From Halichondria panicea (Eukaryota > Porifera > Demospongiae > Suberitida > Halichondriidae), in assembly GCF_963675165.1 (NCBI RefSeq), contig NC_087388.1, positions 4,035,047 to 4,099,046 on the forward strand: 64,000 nt of DNA, in the 5' to 3' direction. The number at the start of each line of letters is the position of its first letter. The first letter of the stretch is position 1. Below the pieces are notes generated by a model. That model was given only the letters and a program-made list of their open reading frames with translations. It did not search any database and had not been told where the DNA came from. The position numbers were made by a program, and so were the translations under genes. Below, one piece after another: positions 11,341 through 21,872 of the stretch.

Positions 11341-11540
11341 CTATAAACATATACGAACTTTATGAGCGTTGATCAATTCGTAAAAATCGCAAAACCTCAT
11401 TAGTAACGGACACGATCCCTTGCCAGAACGCAATAGCAAAGGGTTATTTTTTCTGCTGATTTGGCTCATTTGCAAATATTTTTCAGCAAAATATTCTAGT
11501 ATTGACAAAAAAGTAACATTAACCTGAGATGTAAGTATGA
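11341..11540. repeat. Dispersed repeat with TTTTGCGA/TACTAGAATATTTTGC arms
   Basis: The block holding GATCCCTTGCCAGAACGCAA and CTGCTGATTTGGCTCATTTG recurs at 15361-15545 (unit B) and, inverted and diverged, at 27333-27521, where both TACCGTATTACT ends are preserved. This looks like a decayed member of that inverted-repeat element family. Confidence 0.5.
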
Positions 11541-12119
11541 CCCTGTACACTACTAACATGCAGGTCCTGCATGGGAGTTGGCTTCAAATTATACATAGTG
11601 CATTTTGCAAAAATTTACTCATGTATATAGGCATGCGTACGCACATGTACATGTATATACAGGATTATGCACACGTGCATTTACCCGCGCATTTACACAC
11701 ACTCACACACACGTCAAAAACAAACACATGCAAAGAAACATGTGCGTATAAATCAAAGACTGCATGCAAAATGGTCCATGCATGGAGAGTTTAGTTTCAA
11801 TCCGTACCTGAGCTCTTGGCCGTTTTATTGTGTGTGCATGGTTGCTCTTCGGAGGTACATGGTCGTTAATCATATGGAGGTTCCGTATATGCATGCATGC
11901 ATGCTAATTGACAAAACACATGCAAGAAGATGACATCACAATAATTACACAATAACCATGCATAATCACTCAGAACACTACAAATACAATGTTCAAGTAT
12001 ATACAATTTGTATGACACTCTCAGACTCTATATATGGCAGCATAATTATAACTATAGCTAATTATTGTTTTTTACTTAGATCTACCCAAATTGCATCATT
12101 CTGCAATGGTTCATGCATG

Positions 12120-12482
12120 TTCTTTGATTTTCACTTTCCAATGACAGTGTGGAAATATCCAGAGCTGACTCCGAAGATCCCATCTATAGTAGCTTCACAC
12201 TGCATCACTTTTGTTGACGCCCCACAAGTACACTGTAAAAAATGATTGAAAAAAAGTGCGGTGGACACACTAAAACCGTCGCATATAGCACGCTTTTTTG
12301 AAAAAGTATGCTATATGCGACGGTTTTAGTGTGCTCACCGCACTTTTTTTTACAGTGTAGGCCACGCCTGCCGAAATGTGCTTCAGGTTTCCTCCAACTG
12401 ATAAGCAACAAGCACTCGAGGTGTACACCACAAGCATAAACAAAGCTAGTAGGGTAAATTTGAATGCCATGGCTTTCTCCAA
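12120..12482 (-). pseudogene. Tectonin gene remnant
   Basis: This is the unit A counterpart of the intact tectonin gene at 16156-16899. It keeps the first ~42 codons (signal peptide and the start of repeat 1, ending near HISAGVAY) and the last ~25 codons (ATIDGIFGVSSGYFHT region). About 500 bp of central repeats are gone, and a 128-bp MITE (12231-12358) interrupts what remains and shifts the frame to an early stop. A residual 70-codon frame (12270-12482) would encode a signal peptide plus MITE-derived residues. A functional product is unlikely. Loss rather than gain is inferred because unit B is complete and fits the lectin family. Confidence 0.85.
12231..12358. mobile_element. 128-bp foldback MITE with TA duplication
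   Basis: Near-perfect hairpin. The ends CACTGTAAAAAA and TTTTTTTACAGTG enclose complementary arms containing AAAACCGTCGCATATAGCA. It is flanked by TA on both sides (12229-12230, 12359-12360). Unit B shows the unoccupied site (CACAAGTAGGCC), so both the insertion and its TA target are directly demonstrated. A TA target points to a Tc1/mariner-type mobiliser. Confidence 0.9.
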
Positions 12483-13335
12483 TCAGAAAAATTGAATGAA
12501 TCGCACTCTTATATTAATTCATTCTGCTCCTCTTCTTTTATTAAAAGTGTATGAGCCTGTTGGGTTCCATGCAGCAGTGGAATGGAACTGAATATATGAT
12601 ATGTCATTGATGACTGCATGTATGTATGCTGTTGAGGAAGTTAAGTGACAGTGCATGTGTTGACATTGATAATTGTAGTGTTTTGTCTGTGCATGTGAAT
12701 CTACAATTTATGACTGGATAAATTCATGTTTATGACGTTGTCACGGATTGATGTATACGGCTCTCTAGCCTCTCTCCCACTTTTCGATTTTTGGTGCTTC
12801 CCCCCGGCCAATCTTATAGAAATTGTTCACATTAAAACTGATTGTGTTTTTGTCGTTATCCCCAAGCCAGGCCTTATAATTATATAGAGCTACAGGGGAA
12901 GGGGAGAATAATACTTACAACTTAAAAAAAATAGCCTTAGACAAATTCAGTACATGTATTATTATACCAGAGAATTTACTATGAGTGCATTGTCTCACTC
13001 TGATTCTGAATCGTGGTCTAATTCTGAATATGCGTACCGGTGACTGAACTTGTGTATTCCCAAATACATCCAAGACTTACCTGCAGTCAGTCACAGTACG
13101 GCAGCAGGCAGTGAATGCTTATGTTCATAACTCCCTGATTATCTAAAGTGGTGAAAAATTTACTGTATTAGGAAGTGTATCATGATGTGTCGGCCGGTGT
13201 AGTTTCAAGCATAATTATAGACATAATAAGCAGTAAATCGGTTGAACTTCTATATAGTGAATTTCTTGCTAGTATAGAGTGCATGCCAGTCAGTAGAGTG
13301 GTTATTTACAAAGTCATATATAGTTACTTAAATGC

Positions 13336-13398
13336 TAGCCTCAATTCGATCCAGGCCGCATTAAAATACGTATTTTAATCGGCCTGGAATCAGGGCTA
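13336..13398. mobile_element. 63-bp MULE-like copy, 9-bp TSD
   Basis: Begins TAGCCTCAATTCGATCCAGG, ends GGAATCAGGGCTA, with a central palindrome around TACGTA. It is flanked by a perfect 9-bp CTTAAATGC repeat (13327-13335, 13399-13407). A copy with a damaged right end is in unit B at 18512-18568, so insertion preceded the tandem duplication. Confidence 0.8.
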
Positions 13399-13963
13399 CT
13401 TAAATGCACGCAGTCTCACAACAAGATCCTTTCTATAGACTTTACTGCTCTGTTTAGTAAAGTTTAACAGATTTTGTTGCCCAATGAGTGGGCAGATCAA
13501 AGCAACCCAGTACTCCGTTGCATCAATATATACCATATAGCAACCATAATTATATTGCACTGCAATAGCATATAATGCAGTGCAATATATGGCATGTTGC
13601 ACTGTGTGTAAATGAAATTGACTTATGTCCCACCCAATACTTCAACTGGTATGTTTTATAGGCTCCTTCCCTTATGCACTAGCTGTGGGAAGCAAAACTA
13701 ATATGGAATTCCGCAAAACGAATGAAGAATTCACTCAACTCTATAATAGGGAAAAACTTTACCAATTAGAAGAGTTTGACGCCATTGGGCAACAAGTTAG
13801 TTATTGCAGGCGCCCTCGTGCAACATGCCAAATATTGCACTCGTGCTGGGCAATAACTAATACGTACAATGCTTTTGATTAATTCCAGTACAAATGTAGT
13901 TCGGTACAAATGTATTTCGCTGGCATTAAACGTAATTTAAGGAGATCAGTATATGGTATGGAC

Positions 13964-14018
13964 TAGCCTCCTTCACCGGCCACTTCCCTGAGTGAAGTGC
14001 GGCCTGAGGTCGAGGCTA
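13964..14018. mobile_element. 55-bp MULE-like copy, 9-bp TSD
   Basis: Begins TAGCCTCCTTCACCGGCC, ends GAGGTCGAGGCTA, and is flanked by a perfect 9-bp GGTATGGAC (13955-13963, 14019-14027). The same insertion is present in unit B at 19119-19173. Confidence 0.85.
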
Positions 14019-16155
14019 GGTATGGACTAGCTAGTTATCGATCAATCATAAAGATATATGGGAGTGTGATGTAGTTTCAAGAAGGCCTGTACTATTGTTG
14101 AGATGCTTTCATGGGTACACAATGTTTAATTTTACCATAAAGACAGATCTCCGAGATCTTTTCCCTATTATGAAGGTTTGAATGAATTTCAGTACTCGTG
14201 AACTGACGTATCACAGACACAGGATATTTTCCGTGCACAGTTTCCTATGTCGATCTTTTTGTCGAGGGGAATGCCGTTGTGACCTATATTGTCTAGTGCA
14301 TTCTCGTGGATGCAATTCATTATCAAATTGCGATACACTACCTGCTATTCAAAATAATTGATCTTTGAAGTTGTGAAAAACTGACTTGTTGGTGGTTCTT
14401 TGTTTAACCGTGCCCGTTAAGTTAACAGAGCTTCCGCGCGTGATTAATTGTGGCGATAGGTAGAGGTGCATGACCCTTCTCGGCCACCGTAGTAATCTAT
14501 TTTTCTGCCAAACCACACAAAATGTCATATCCGGCCGTAATAAACGTAACCATTGACAACCTGGCAGCCAGTATACCATCTAGCTAGCAATCTGTGTCAA
14601 ACCAATTAAATGGCCGATATATTGAGGTGGCCGTACTTCAATAGCCAGAGTCTGTAAAATGTTAGATAGTTGGTGCAAGGCATACTGTTCGCTTATAACA
14701 AAGGAGTCCACTAGTTATAAGGGCTTCTACTATAGTGCTATAACTTCAATACAAGGCCGCTAATGGTGCTAAGGCCACCTTCGAAGGTAAGCCGCCGTCA
14801 CACTGTTGAGCTATAAGCCTCCTAAAACAGCCAGATTTTGGGTGTTTTTTGGCACTATTCACTCTCATAGATCCCAGGCCGTACAAGGAGGCTTGGTCTG
14901 AATACGTGCTAAATCCCAAATACCGGTGCATCCAACCAGTCAGTCACTTACGTTCATAACTTCCTGATTATCTTAAGTGGTGAAAAATGTACTGTCGGTC
15001 ATGCTATTAGGAAGCCAAGAAATTAAACGGTTTATGATGTGCAGGCCGATGTACATGCAGTACACTCATGGCCACATCGATATACCGGCCAGTTGCAGGG
15101 CTATAAATGTTTACTGGACAAAAATTGCCCTGAAATGTGGCCACTGTACTGGCTGCCCTAAACTATACGTTTATTACGGACATTTGGGTGTGTTTGGCAG
15201 ATAACATTTGGAGAGATTAGCCATTAGATTCGAGGTATAGGGTGACCGGTCGGTTTTTAGCCGCGGCTATTTTCTGAAATGCGGCCACCTCACTGTTCCG
15301 GCCAACCTGGACTGTCCCAAGGGTGGCCGGATCAACGAGAGCTTCTCCATTACTTTTGTTACTATACTATAAACATATGCGAGCGTTGATCAATTCGTAA
15401 AAATCGAAAAACCTCATTAGTAATGGACACAATCCCTTGCCAGAACGCAATAGCAAAGGGTTATTTTTCTGCTGATTTGGCTCATTTGCAAATATTTTTC
15501 AGCAAAATATTCTAGTATTGACAAAAAAGTAACATTAACCTGAGGTGTAAGTATGACCCTGTACACTACTAACATGCAGATCCTGCATGGGAGTTGGCTT
15601 AAAATTATACATAGTGCATTTTGCAAAAATGTACTCATGTATATAGGCATGCGTACGCACATGTACATGTAATGTATATACAGGATTATGCACACGTGCA
15701 TTTACCCGCGCATTTACACACACTCACACACACTCACACACACGTCAAAAACATTGCCGGCAAAGAAACATGTGCATATAAATCAAAGACTGCATACAAA
15801 ATGGTCCATGCATGGAGAGTTTAGTTTCAATCCGTACCTGAGTTCTTGGCCGTTTTATCGTGTGTGCATGGTTGCTCTTCGGAGGTACATGGTCGTTAAT
15901 CATATGGAGATTCCGTATATGCATGCATGCTAATTGACAAAACACATGCAAGAAGATGACATCACAATAATTACACAATAACCATGCATAATCACTCAGA
16001 ACACTACAAATACAATGTTCAAGTATATACAATTTGTATGACTCTCATACTCTATATTATGGCAGCATAATTATAACTATAGCTAATTATTGTTTTTTAC
16101 TTAGATCTACCCAAATTGCATCATTCTGCAATGGTTCATGCATGTTCTTTGATTT

Positions 16156-16899
16156 TCACTTTCCAATGACAGTGTGGAAATATCCAGAGCTGACTCCGAA
16201 GATCCCATCTATAGTAGCTTCACATTGCTCCACTTTTTTCCCAGGCATCTTCTCAAATTCTCCTTGAACACATGGCTTTGGGCATCGGAAAATCTCATTG
16301 TTGGTGCTCACTCCAAATATGTCATTCGTTCCTGAAGCAGTCACGTATTTTAGCTTCTGACCAGGAATATGTCTCCAGCCACCAGCTGTTCCGTCCACTC
16401 GCATAGAGAACACATCGTTGTTCTTATTGACACCGTACACATATTTATGACCACCATCAATTTGCTTGAGCTTCCCGCCAACGCGAATCCATTTTCCAAG
16501 GCATGGTTTTCTGCACTTAAAGATATCATCGTTCTTAGTCACTCCCCAGATGTAACCATTTCCGGATGCCGATACGTGCTTTAGGCTACCACTGATACGT
16601 CGCCAACCACCAGTTCCATCTGCAGCCATCTTGAAGATTTGATTTGCTTTATTCACTCCCCACACTTCGTCATCTCCAACATCAATCTGCATGAGACTTC
16701 CACCAACTTTCACCCAATTTTTGCAGGGTCGTTCACATCGGGAAATTTGATCGTTTTTGTTGACGCCCCACAAGTAGGCCACGCCTGCTGAAATGTGCTT
16801 CAGGTTTCCTCCAACTGATAAGCAACAAGCACTCGAGGTGTACACCACAAGCATAAACAAAGCTAGTAGGGAAAATTTGAATGCCATGGCTTTCTCCAA
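16156..16899 (-). CDS. Secreted tectonin-repeat lectin
   Basis: Intronless 247-residue protein. An N-terminal signal peptide (hydrophobic FSLLALFMLVVYTSSACC) predicts secretion. The rest is built from about six tectonin repeats of ~35 residues, each with a GG(N/S)L(K/M).I..G...V(W/Y/F)GV..N..I(F/S) pattern (for example YLWGVNKNDQIS, YIWGVTKNDDIF, DIFGVSTNNEIF). This matches the six-bladed beta-propeller of tachylectin-1 and fish-egg lectin. Those proteins bind LPS or bacterial surface sugars, so innate recognition or egg/matrix binding is the likely role. Pairs of cysteines (RCERPC, KCRKPC, RCPKPC) recur in alternate repeats. A TATA-like TTAATATAAG lies about 30 bp upstream of the ATG in both tandem units, which would leave a very short 5' UTR. 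A second ATG four codons in is also possible as the start. Confidence 0.92.
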   Translation of the reverse strand: MEKAMAFKFSLLALFMLVVYTSSACCLSVGGNLKHISAGVAYLWGVNKNDQISRCERPCKNWVKVGGSLMQIDVGDDEVWGVNKANQIFKMAADGTGGWRRISGSLKHVSASGNGYIWGVTKNDDIFKCRKPCLGKWIRVGGKLKQIDGGHKYVYGVNKNNDVFSMRVDGTAGGWRHIPGQKLKYVTASGTNDIFGVSTNNEIFRCPKPCVQGEFEKMPGKKVEQCEATIDGIFGVSSGYFHTVIGK

Positions 16900-17292
16900 C
16901 CAGAAAAATTGAATGAATCACACTCTTATATTAATTCATTCTGCTCCTCTTCTTTTATTAAAAAGTGTATGAGCCTGTTGGGTTCCATGCAGCAGTGGAA
17001 TGGAACTGAATATAATATGACATGTCATTGATGACTGTATGTATGCTGTTGAGGAAGTTAAGTGACAGTGCATGTGTTGACATTAAGTTGATAATCGTAG
17101 TGTTTTGTCTGTGCGTGTGAATCTACAATTTATGACTGGATAAATTCATGTTTATGACGTTGTCAGGATTGATGTATACGGACGGCTCTCTAGCCTCTCT
17201 CCCGCTTTTTGATTTTTGGTGCTTCCCCCCGGGCCAATCTTATAGCAATTAAAATTGTGTTTTTGTCGTTATCCCCAAGCCAGGCTTTGTTA

Positions 17293-17431
17293 TAGTTGTG
17301 ACACATGCACGAGTCCCACATGGGATATATTGGCTCAGTAGTGACTTAGGCCCCAGGGCCGCAGGCCTCGAGGGCAAGTGCACTACTGAGCCAATATATC
17401 CAATGTGCGCACGAGTGAGCTGTGTAACAAC
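17293..17431. mobile_element. Foldback element inserted in unit B
   Basis: Inverted arms of about 50 bp: AGTTGTGACACATGCACGAG followed by GGATATATTGGCTCAGTAGTG-type sequence on the left, and the inverse (CACTACTGAGCCAATATATCC ... CTGTGTAACAACT) on the right, around a GC-rich loop with AGGCCTCGAGG. It lies inside a ~440-bp segment (about 17285-17735) that is absent from unit A. Confidence 0.65.
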
Positions 17432-18178
17432 TGATTTGTTGCATTCCTTTCCGTGTATATACACATCACTCGTTTTATAGGACAACTAGTTTCAACTACT
17501 TGTGGTGGCTGTGGAACGCATGAAAAACGTTTTTTGCCTACCACTGAATCTGTTTAACAGTGTTATACTATAAAAGGGACCGTTTCAGGTTACTGGGTGG
17601 AGGGTGGGCTTTAGGTCACTTCAGCCATACTATGCCAGTATCTAGATAGTGGCACAGTTCAAGGCTTGACCTGTGCCATATGGCAGATATTGGCACAGTG
17701 TTTCCTTTGATCTGCCCACTCAAAATGCAACAAAATTATATAGAGCTACAGCGTACAGGGGAAGGGGAGAATAGTACTTACAACTTTAAAAAAATAGCCT
17801 TAGACAAATTCAGTACATGTATTATTATACCAGAGAATTTACTATGAGTGCATTGTCTCACTCCGATTCTGAATCGTGGTCTAATTCTGAATATGCGTAC
17901 CGGTGACTGAACTTGTGTATTCTCAAATACATCCAAAGACTTACCTGCAGTCAGTCACAGTACGGCAGCAGGCAGTGAATGCTTATGTTCATAACTCCCT
18001 GATTATCTAAAGTGGTGAAAAATTTACTGTATTAGGAAGTGTATCATGATGTGTCGGCCGGTGTAGTTTCAAGCATAATTACAGACATAATAAGCAGTAA
18101 ATCGGTTGAACCTCTATATAGTGAATTTCTTGCTAGTATAGAGTGCATGCCAGTCAGTAGAGTGGTTATTTACAAAGT

Positions 18179-18485
18179 TGTAGTAATGTGCATAGTGTTT
18201 ACTTTTAGTTGTGTTAATTAACTCATTTCCTGTGGTTAACTTTACTTCCTGTATTGTACTTTTCTGTTATTGTGGTTTCTGTTCGTTAGTAGGTTCTTTC
18301 TGTATAGTTGTTCTTTGTTCCCTTTGTGCCTAGCTATAGGGGCCCGCTCCAGGCGGCTCTTTGTGTATGGGAGCCTCTGCTCCACTGCCTTTTGTCTTGT
18401 ACATACTTATACCTTTGTTCTTGTGCATTTTATCAGTTGTTGATTTCACTAAACTCAAATGTCTGCATGAATCTGCGACATAACA
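18179..18485. mobile_element. Solo LTR with 5-bp target duplication
   Basis: A 307-bp sequence starting TGTAGTAATG and ending GACATAACA, flanked by AAAGT on both sides (18174-18178 and 18486-18490). Unit A has the exact empty site (TTACAAAGTCATATATAG near 13310). TG...CA termini plus a 5-bp duplication are the signature of an LTR retrotransposon reduced to a solo LTR by recombination. No internal coding region is present. The superfamily cannot be decided from the LTR alone. Confidence 0.85.
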
Positions 18486-18511
18486 AAAGTCATATATAGT
18501 TACTTAAATGC

Positions 18512-18568
18512 TAGCCTTGATTCGATCCAGGCCGCATTAAAATACGTATTTTAATCGGCCTGGAATCA
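18512..18568. mobile_element. MULE-like copy, right end damaged
   Basis: Unit B counterpart of the 63-bp element at 13336-13398. The left end (TAGCCTTGATTCGATCCAGG) and central TACGTA palindrome are kept. The last bases and the right 9-bp duplication are deleted. Confidence 0.7.
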
Positions 18569-19118
18569 ATGCATGCAGTCTCACAACAAGATCCTTTCTA
18601 TAGACTTTTACTGCTCTGTTTAGTAAAGTTTAACAGATTTTGTTGCCCAATGAGTGGGCAGATCAAAGCAACCCAGTACTCCGTTGCATCACTATATACC
18701 ATAGCAACCATATATCGCACTGTAATAATAATTATAGCATATAATGCAGTGCAATATATGGCATGTTGCACTGTGTGTAAATGAAATTGACTTATGTCCC
18801 ACCCAATACTTCATGGTATGTTTTATAGGCTCCTTCCCTATGCACTAGCTATGGGAAGCAAAACTAATATGGAATTCCGCAAAACAAATGAAGAATTCCC
18901 TCAACTCTATATAGGGAAAAACTTTACCAATCAGAAGAGTTTGACACCATTGGGCAACAAGTTAGTTATTGCAGGCGCCCTCGTGCAACATGCCAAATAT
19001 TGCACTCGTGCTGGGCAATAACTAATACGTACAGTGCTTTTGATTACTTCCAGTGCATATACAAATGTATTTCGCTGGCATTAAACGTAATTTAAGGAGA
19101 TCAGTATATGGTATGGAC

Positions 19119-19173
19119 TAGCCTCTTTCACCGGTCACTTCCCTGAGTGAAGTGCGGCCTGGGGTCGAGGCTA
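19119..19173. mobile_element. 55-bp MULE-like copy, 9-bp TSD (unit B)
   Basis: Same insertion as 13964-14018, with flanking GGTATGGAC repeats and a few substitutions. It was present before the tandem duplication. Confidence 0.8.
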
Positions 19174-19344
19174 GGTATGGACTAGCTAGTTATCGATCAA
19201 TCATAAAGATATATGGGAGTGTGATGTAGTTTCAAGAAGGCCTGTACTATTGTTGAGACGTTTTCATGAGTCTATACACAATGTTTAATTTTACCATAAA
19301 GACAGTAAAAAACCTGTAAAGCTACATTCATTTTCTAGCTCTTT

Positions 19345-19588
19345 TAGTGAGAACCCGCTGGACCTCACACTAAAAGAGAAATTTTACAGTTATATGGCAC
19401 TGTGTTACATACGTCTACACTGTTTTCAAGTACGACAGACTGTCAGAGACCAACAGCACCAGTATAATTATAGCCGGCTACATTTCTCTTTTAGTGTGCA
19501 TTACCACACTGCCACAGAGACCAACAGCACCAGTAACTGTGAGAAAATTAAGCTACATTTCTCTTGTAGTGTGAGGTCCGCTGGTTCA
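19345..19588. mobile_element. Foldback element with CGCTGGACCTCACACT arms
   Basis: The left arm, GCTGGACCTCACACTAAAAG (about 19351-19378), is repeated inverted on the right as CTTGTAGTGTGAGGTCCGC (about 19563-19586). Between them, a segment with AGAGACCAACAGCACCAGTA and TTTCTCTT(T/G)TAGTGTG is tandemly repeated twice. Probably a compound non-autonomous element. Confidence 0.5.
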
Positions 19589-21872
19589 CGTATTCATGCA
19601 TATCATGTTCATCAGTAAAGAATCTGAACATTAATAATATAATAGCTATACATGTAAATAATGTATTATCAGTAAGTAAGCTCCGTGGAAAACCAATACA
19701 CGTACCATAAATTATGACGTTGCACTCCCAGTTTCTGCATGCATGAGCTATACATCTTCATCTATATATAGCTCGTGATTGATCCATAGCAATTTTAAAT
19801 TAATGTTCACTGACAAATGCCAGAGGAAAACATTGTGCAATGGAAGTAAACAAAGGATTAGCTAAAATCTATTATTCAACAGGACTGAATGATTGTCTAT
19901 AAATGATCTTCTTGAGACTGCATGCATGTAGACTAAGTAATTATATAATAGCTAGATCTATATACTGTACTATAGCTAGCAATTCAACAGTCAATCAATC
20001 AATAAGATTTACCCAACAGGAATGGGTAGCAAAATAGGCCCACTAGCCTCTCTGAGTCAGTGCCCTAGTAATAATTAATGGTAATCAACTAACTGATTGT
20101 GTATAAAGGTAACGTCCAAGAGTAACTTTAAACATGTTATATTTAACTCTTGCCTGCATGCCTCTCTACACAGGAGTGCTTGATTGTGCGATTGTGCGAC
20201 CTATAGTTCTTGTGAAGAGGAATGTCTCGTAAGTAGTTATTAAAGCCGATGCAGTCTAGATGGTTCATTATATATTGTAGGTCTGGGCAGCATGTCAGTA
20301 GTAGGCTCCGATAAATTATGCTCAGATAATTTTAGCATAATAAAGTATAGGCATCGATGTTCATTTTTGCATGGTAAAGATCATTATGCAATAACCACGT
20401 TCTCATGGCAAAAAATTGCTGAAGGTGAATATTATGGATCACTTCAAATCAGCAAGATAACAATAATGATCTTGTTTCAGTTGTGTGCTGTATTTATTAT
20501 GTCGTCTATAATCAGTATGTCACATGGAATAATCAGATTTTTTTATGAGAATAATAGGCACATTTTTCAAGAATTAAGGGTAAAAAAAGCATAATTTATC
20601 AGGGCTTAGGACTCAGTAGTCTACGACAATCCTCCAGGATAGTGATTGTCGGCAATCATCGTACGATTTGCTACAGCATGTAATTTCCATTTTGCTTCTA
20701 TCTATGATCGGGCTGCTCGCTTGAACTTAGTATAGTGTTCATCTTAGTTTGGAGTGACCATGCACACATGCAGGGGCTGAATACTCAAGGGTTGGTCTGA
20801 CCAAGGCTGAAAACGCTCTTGCTTTTGCTATTTTGGATGAGTGCATGGTGGAGGTTTCTTCTTTGGAGATTCAGGATCTTGGTGGCTTTTACTACTGTAT
20901 GATGGTTTTTGATAATTCTTCAGTTTGCTGTTGATTAGCTGTCCAATTTACTTAAATACAGTGACCCATTCAAGATTCGTATTGTTGATTCTGTAACTGA
21001 ATGTTGGGGTCAGTTTCTTAGTAGTAATGTACATGGCTTTGCACTTGCTGACATTGAAAGTTATAATAGCTATCGGACCATTGGGCGATTGTTGATAGAT
21101 CATCCTGCATGCAAGGTTTGGCTGTCATTGATGCATGGCTCCCAATGTCTCTGAACAGAACATAATCATCAGCAAATGGTGATGATCAATGCATATAATT
21201 ATACTCTCATTAATATACACAATTAATGCATGCACATAATTATGGCTGCCCTATATAGTAGTAATAATACTGTTATCCTCAGTGACCAATTAAGGCAGCG
21301 CACAGAATGTAGCTAGTAATTTTTTAAGCTTATATAATTATTGTAAACAGAGAGTACAGTGTGGTATATAACACAAAGAGCAATATTTTACACAGCCAAG
21401 AGTAGAATCGATTGACACAGCAAATGCATTCATATAATTCTGTCATCTCCCAAATGATGGTACCATTTGAAAGGTCTCTTTCTCCTCGCTTGATTGTTCG
21501 ATTACTGCATGAGTGCATTCTTCTTTGCTGGGCTACTGATATTTCTGAGCAAGTATATAAATAATGTATAGGAAGGGGATGAACTCAAAGCTAGATATCA
21601 AGTTCGAGTTTACAATTAAAAGCATATTATACGTAGTTGCAACAAGCAGTACTTATAATTATAGCCATGAGCATGAGAAAACACTAGACCGTAACCCAAT
21701 TTATCGTAATAATTATTCTGTATAACAGTGTGATAAAAATTGTTTATAATTATGTGTGACATCATTAAAAATGATAATTATATAATATAGCTATAATTTA
21801 TCAATCATGTTTCAATACATTCATGACTCTAAGGGTATATACATCGATTATCTAAAGATCTACAGTGTCATG
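19589..21872. other. No confident gene; possible degraded exons
   Basis: Mostly AT-rich noncoding DNA with many TAATTATA motifs. A 100-codon open frame on the plus strand (20292-20594) has a hydrophobic middle (ILFQLCAVFIMSSIISM) but no family signature, so I do not call it. Two consecutive open segments at about 20774-20934 and 20936-21154 are described separately. Confidence 0.35.
20774..20934 (+). pseudogene. Possible immunoglobulin-domain fragment
   Basis: After an AG acceptor-like site, an open stretch without ATG reads through ALAFAILDECMVEVSSLEIQ and then DLGGFYYC. This resembles the end of a V-type Ig domain (L.I...D.G.YYC) but the conserved Asp-x-Gly is shifted and no first half of the domain is visible. 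A second open stretch (about 20936-21154, containing SDPFKIRIVDSV) follows after a stop. Either exon remnants or chance. No flanking exons were found. Confidence 0.25.

Larger units (their letters stand above)
9422..14143. repeat. Tandem duplication, unit A
   Basis: This segment is directly repeated at 14144-19302. Both units start with AGATCTCCGAGATCTTTTCC and end with TTACCATAAAGACAG, so they abut head to tail. Long stretches (for example 9424-9840 vs 14147-14595, 11341-12215 vs 15361-16216 and 12890-13310 vs 17745-18170) are nearly identical. Unit A differs by carrying the 590-bp element at 9855-10444, a partial element at 10715-10860 and a 128-bp MITE. It lacks most of the tectonin gene. 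Confidence 0.85.
14144..19302. repeat. Tandem duplication, unit B
   Basis: Second copy of the direct repeat described at 9422-14143. It carries the intact tectonin gene and two insertions missing from unit A: a foldback near 17293-17431 and a solo LTR at 18179-18485. The unit is about 440 bp longer than unit A as a net result of these gains and losses. Confidence 0.85.

Noticed and set aside
13625-13882. 85-codon plus-strand frame repeated as 75 codons in unit B
   Set aside because: It is preserved only because the whole segment is duplicated. Differences between units include frameshifts, so there is no coding constraint.
20292-20594. 100-codon plus-strand open frame with a hydrophobic centre
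   Set aside because: No recognisable domain, no splice partners, AT-rich composition like the surrounding noncoding DNA.
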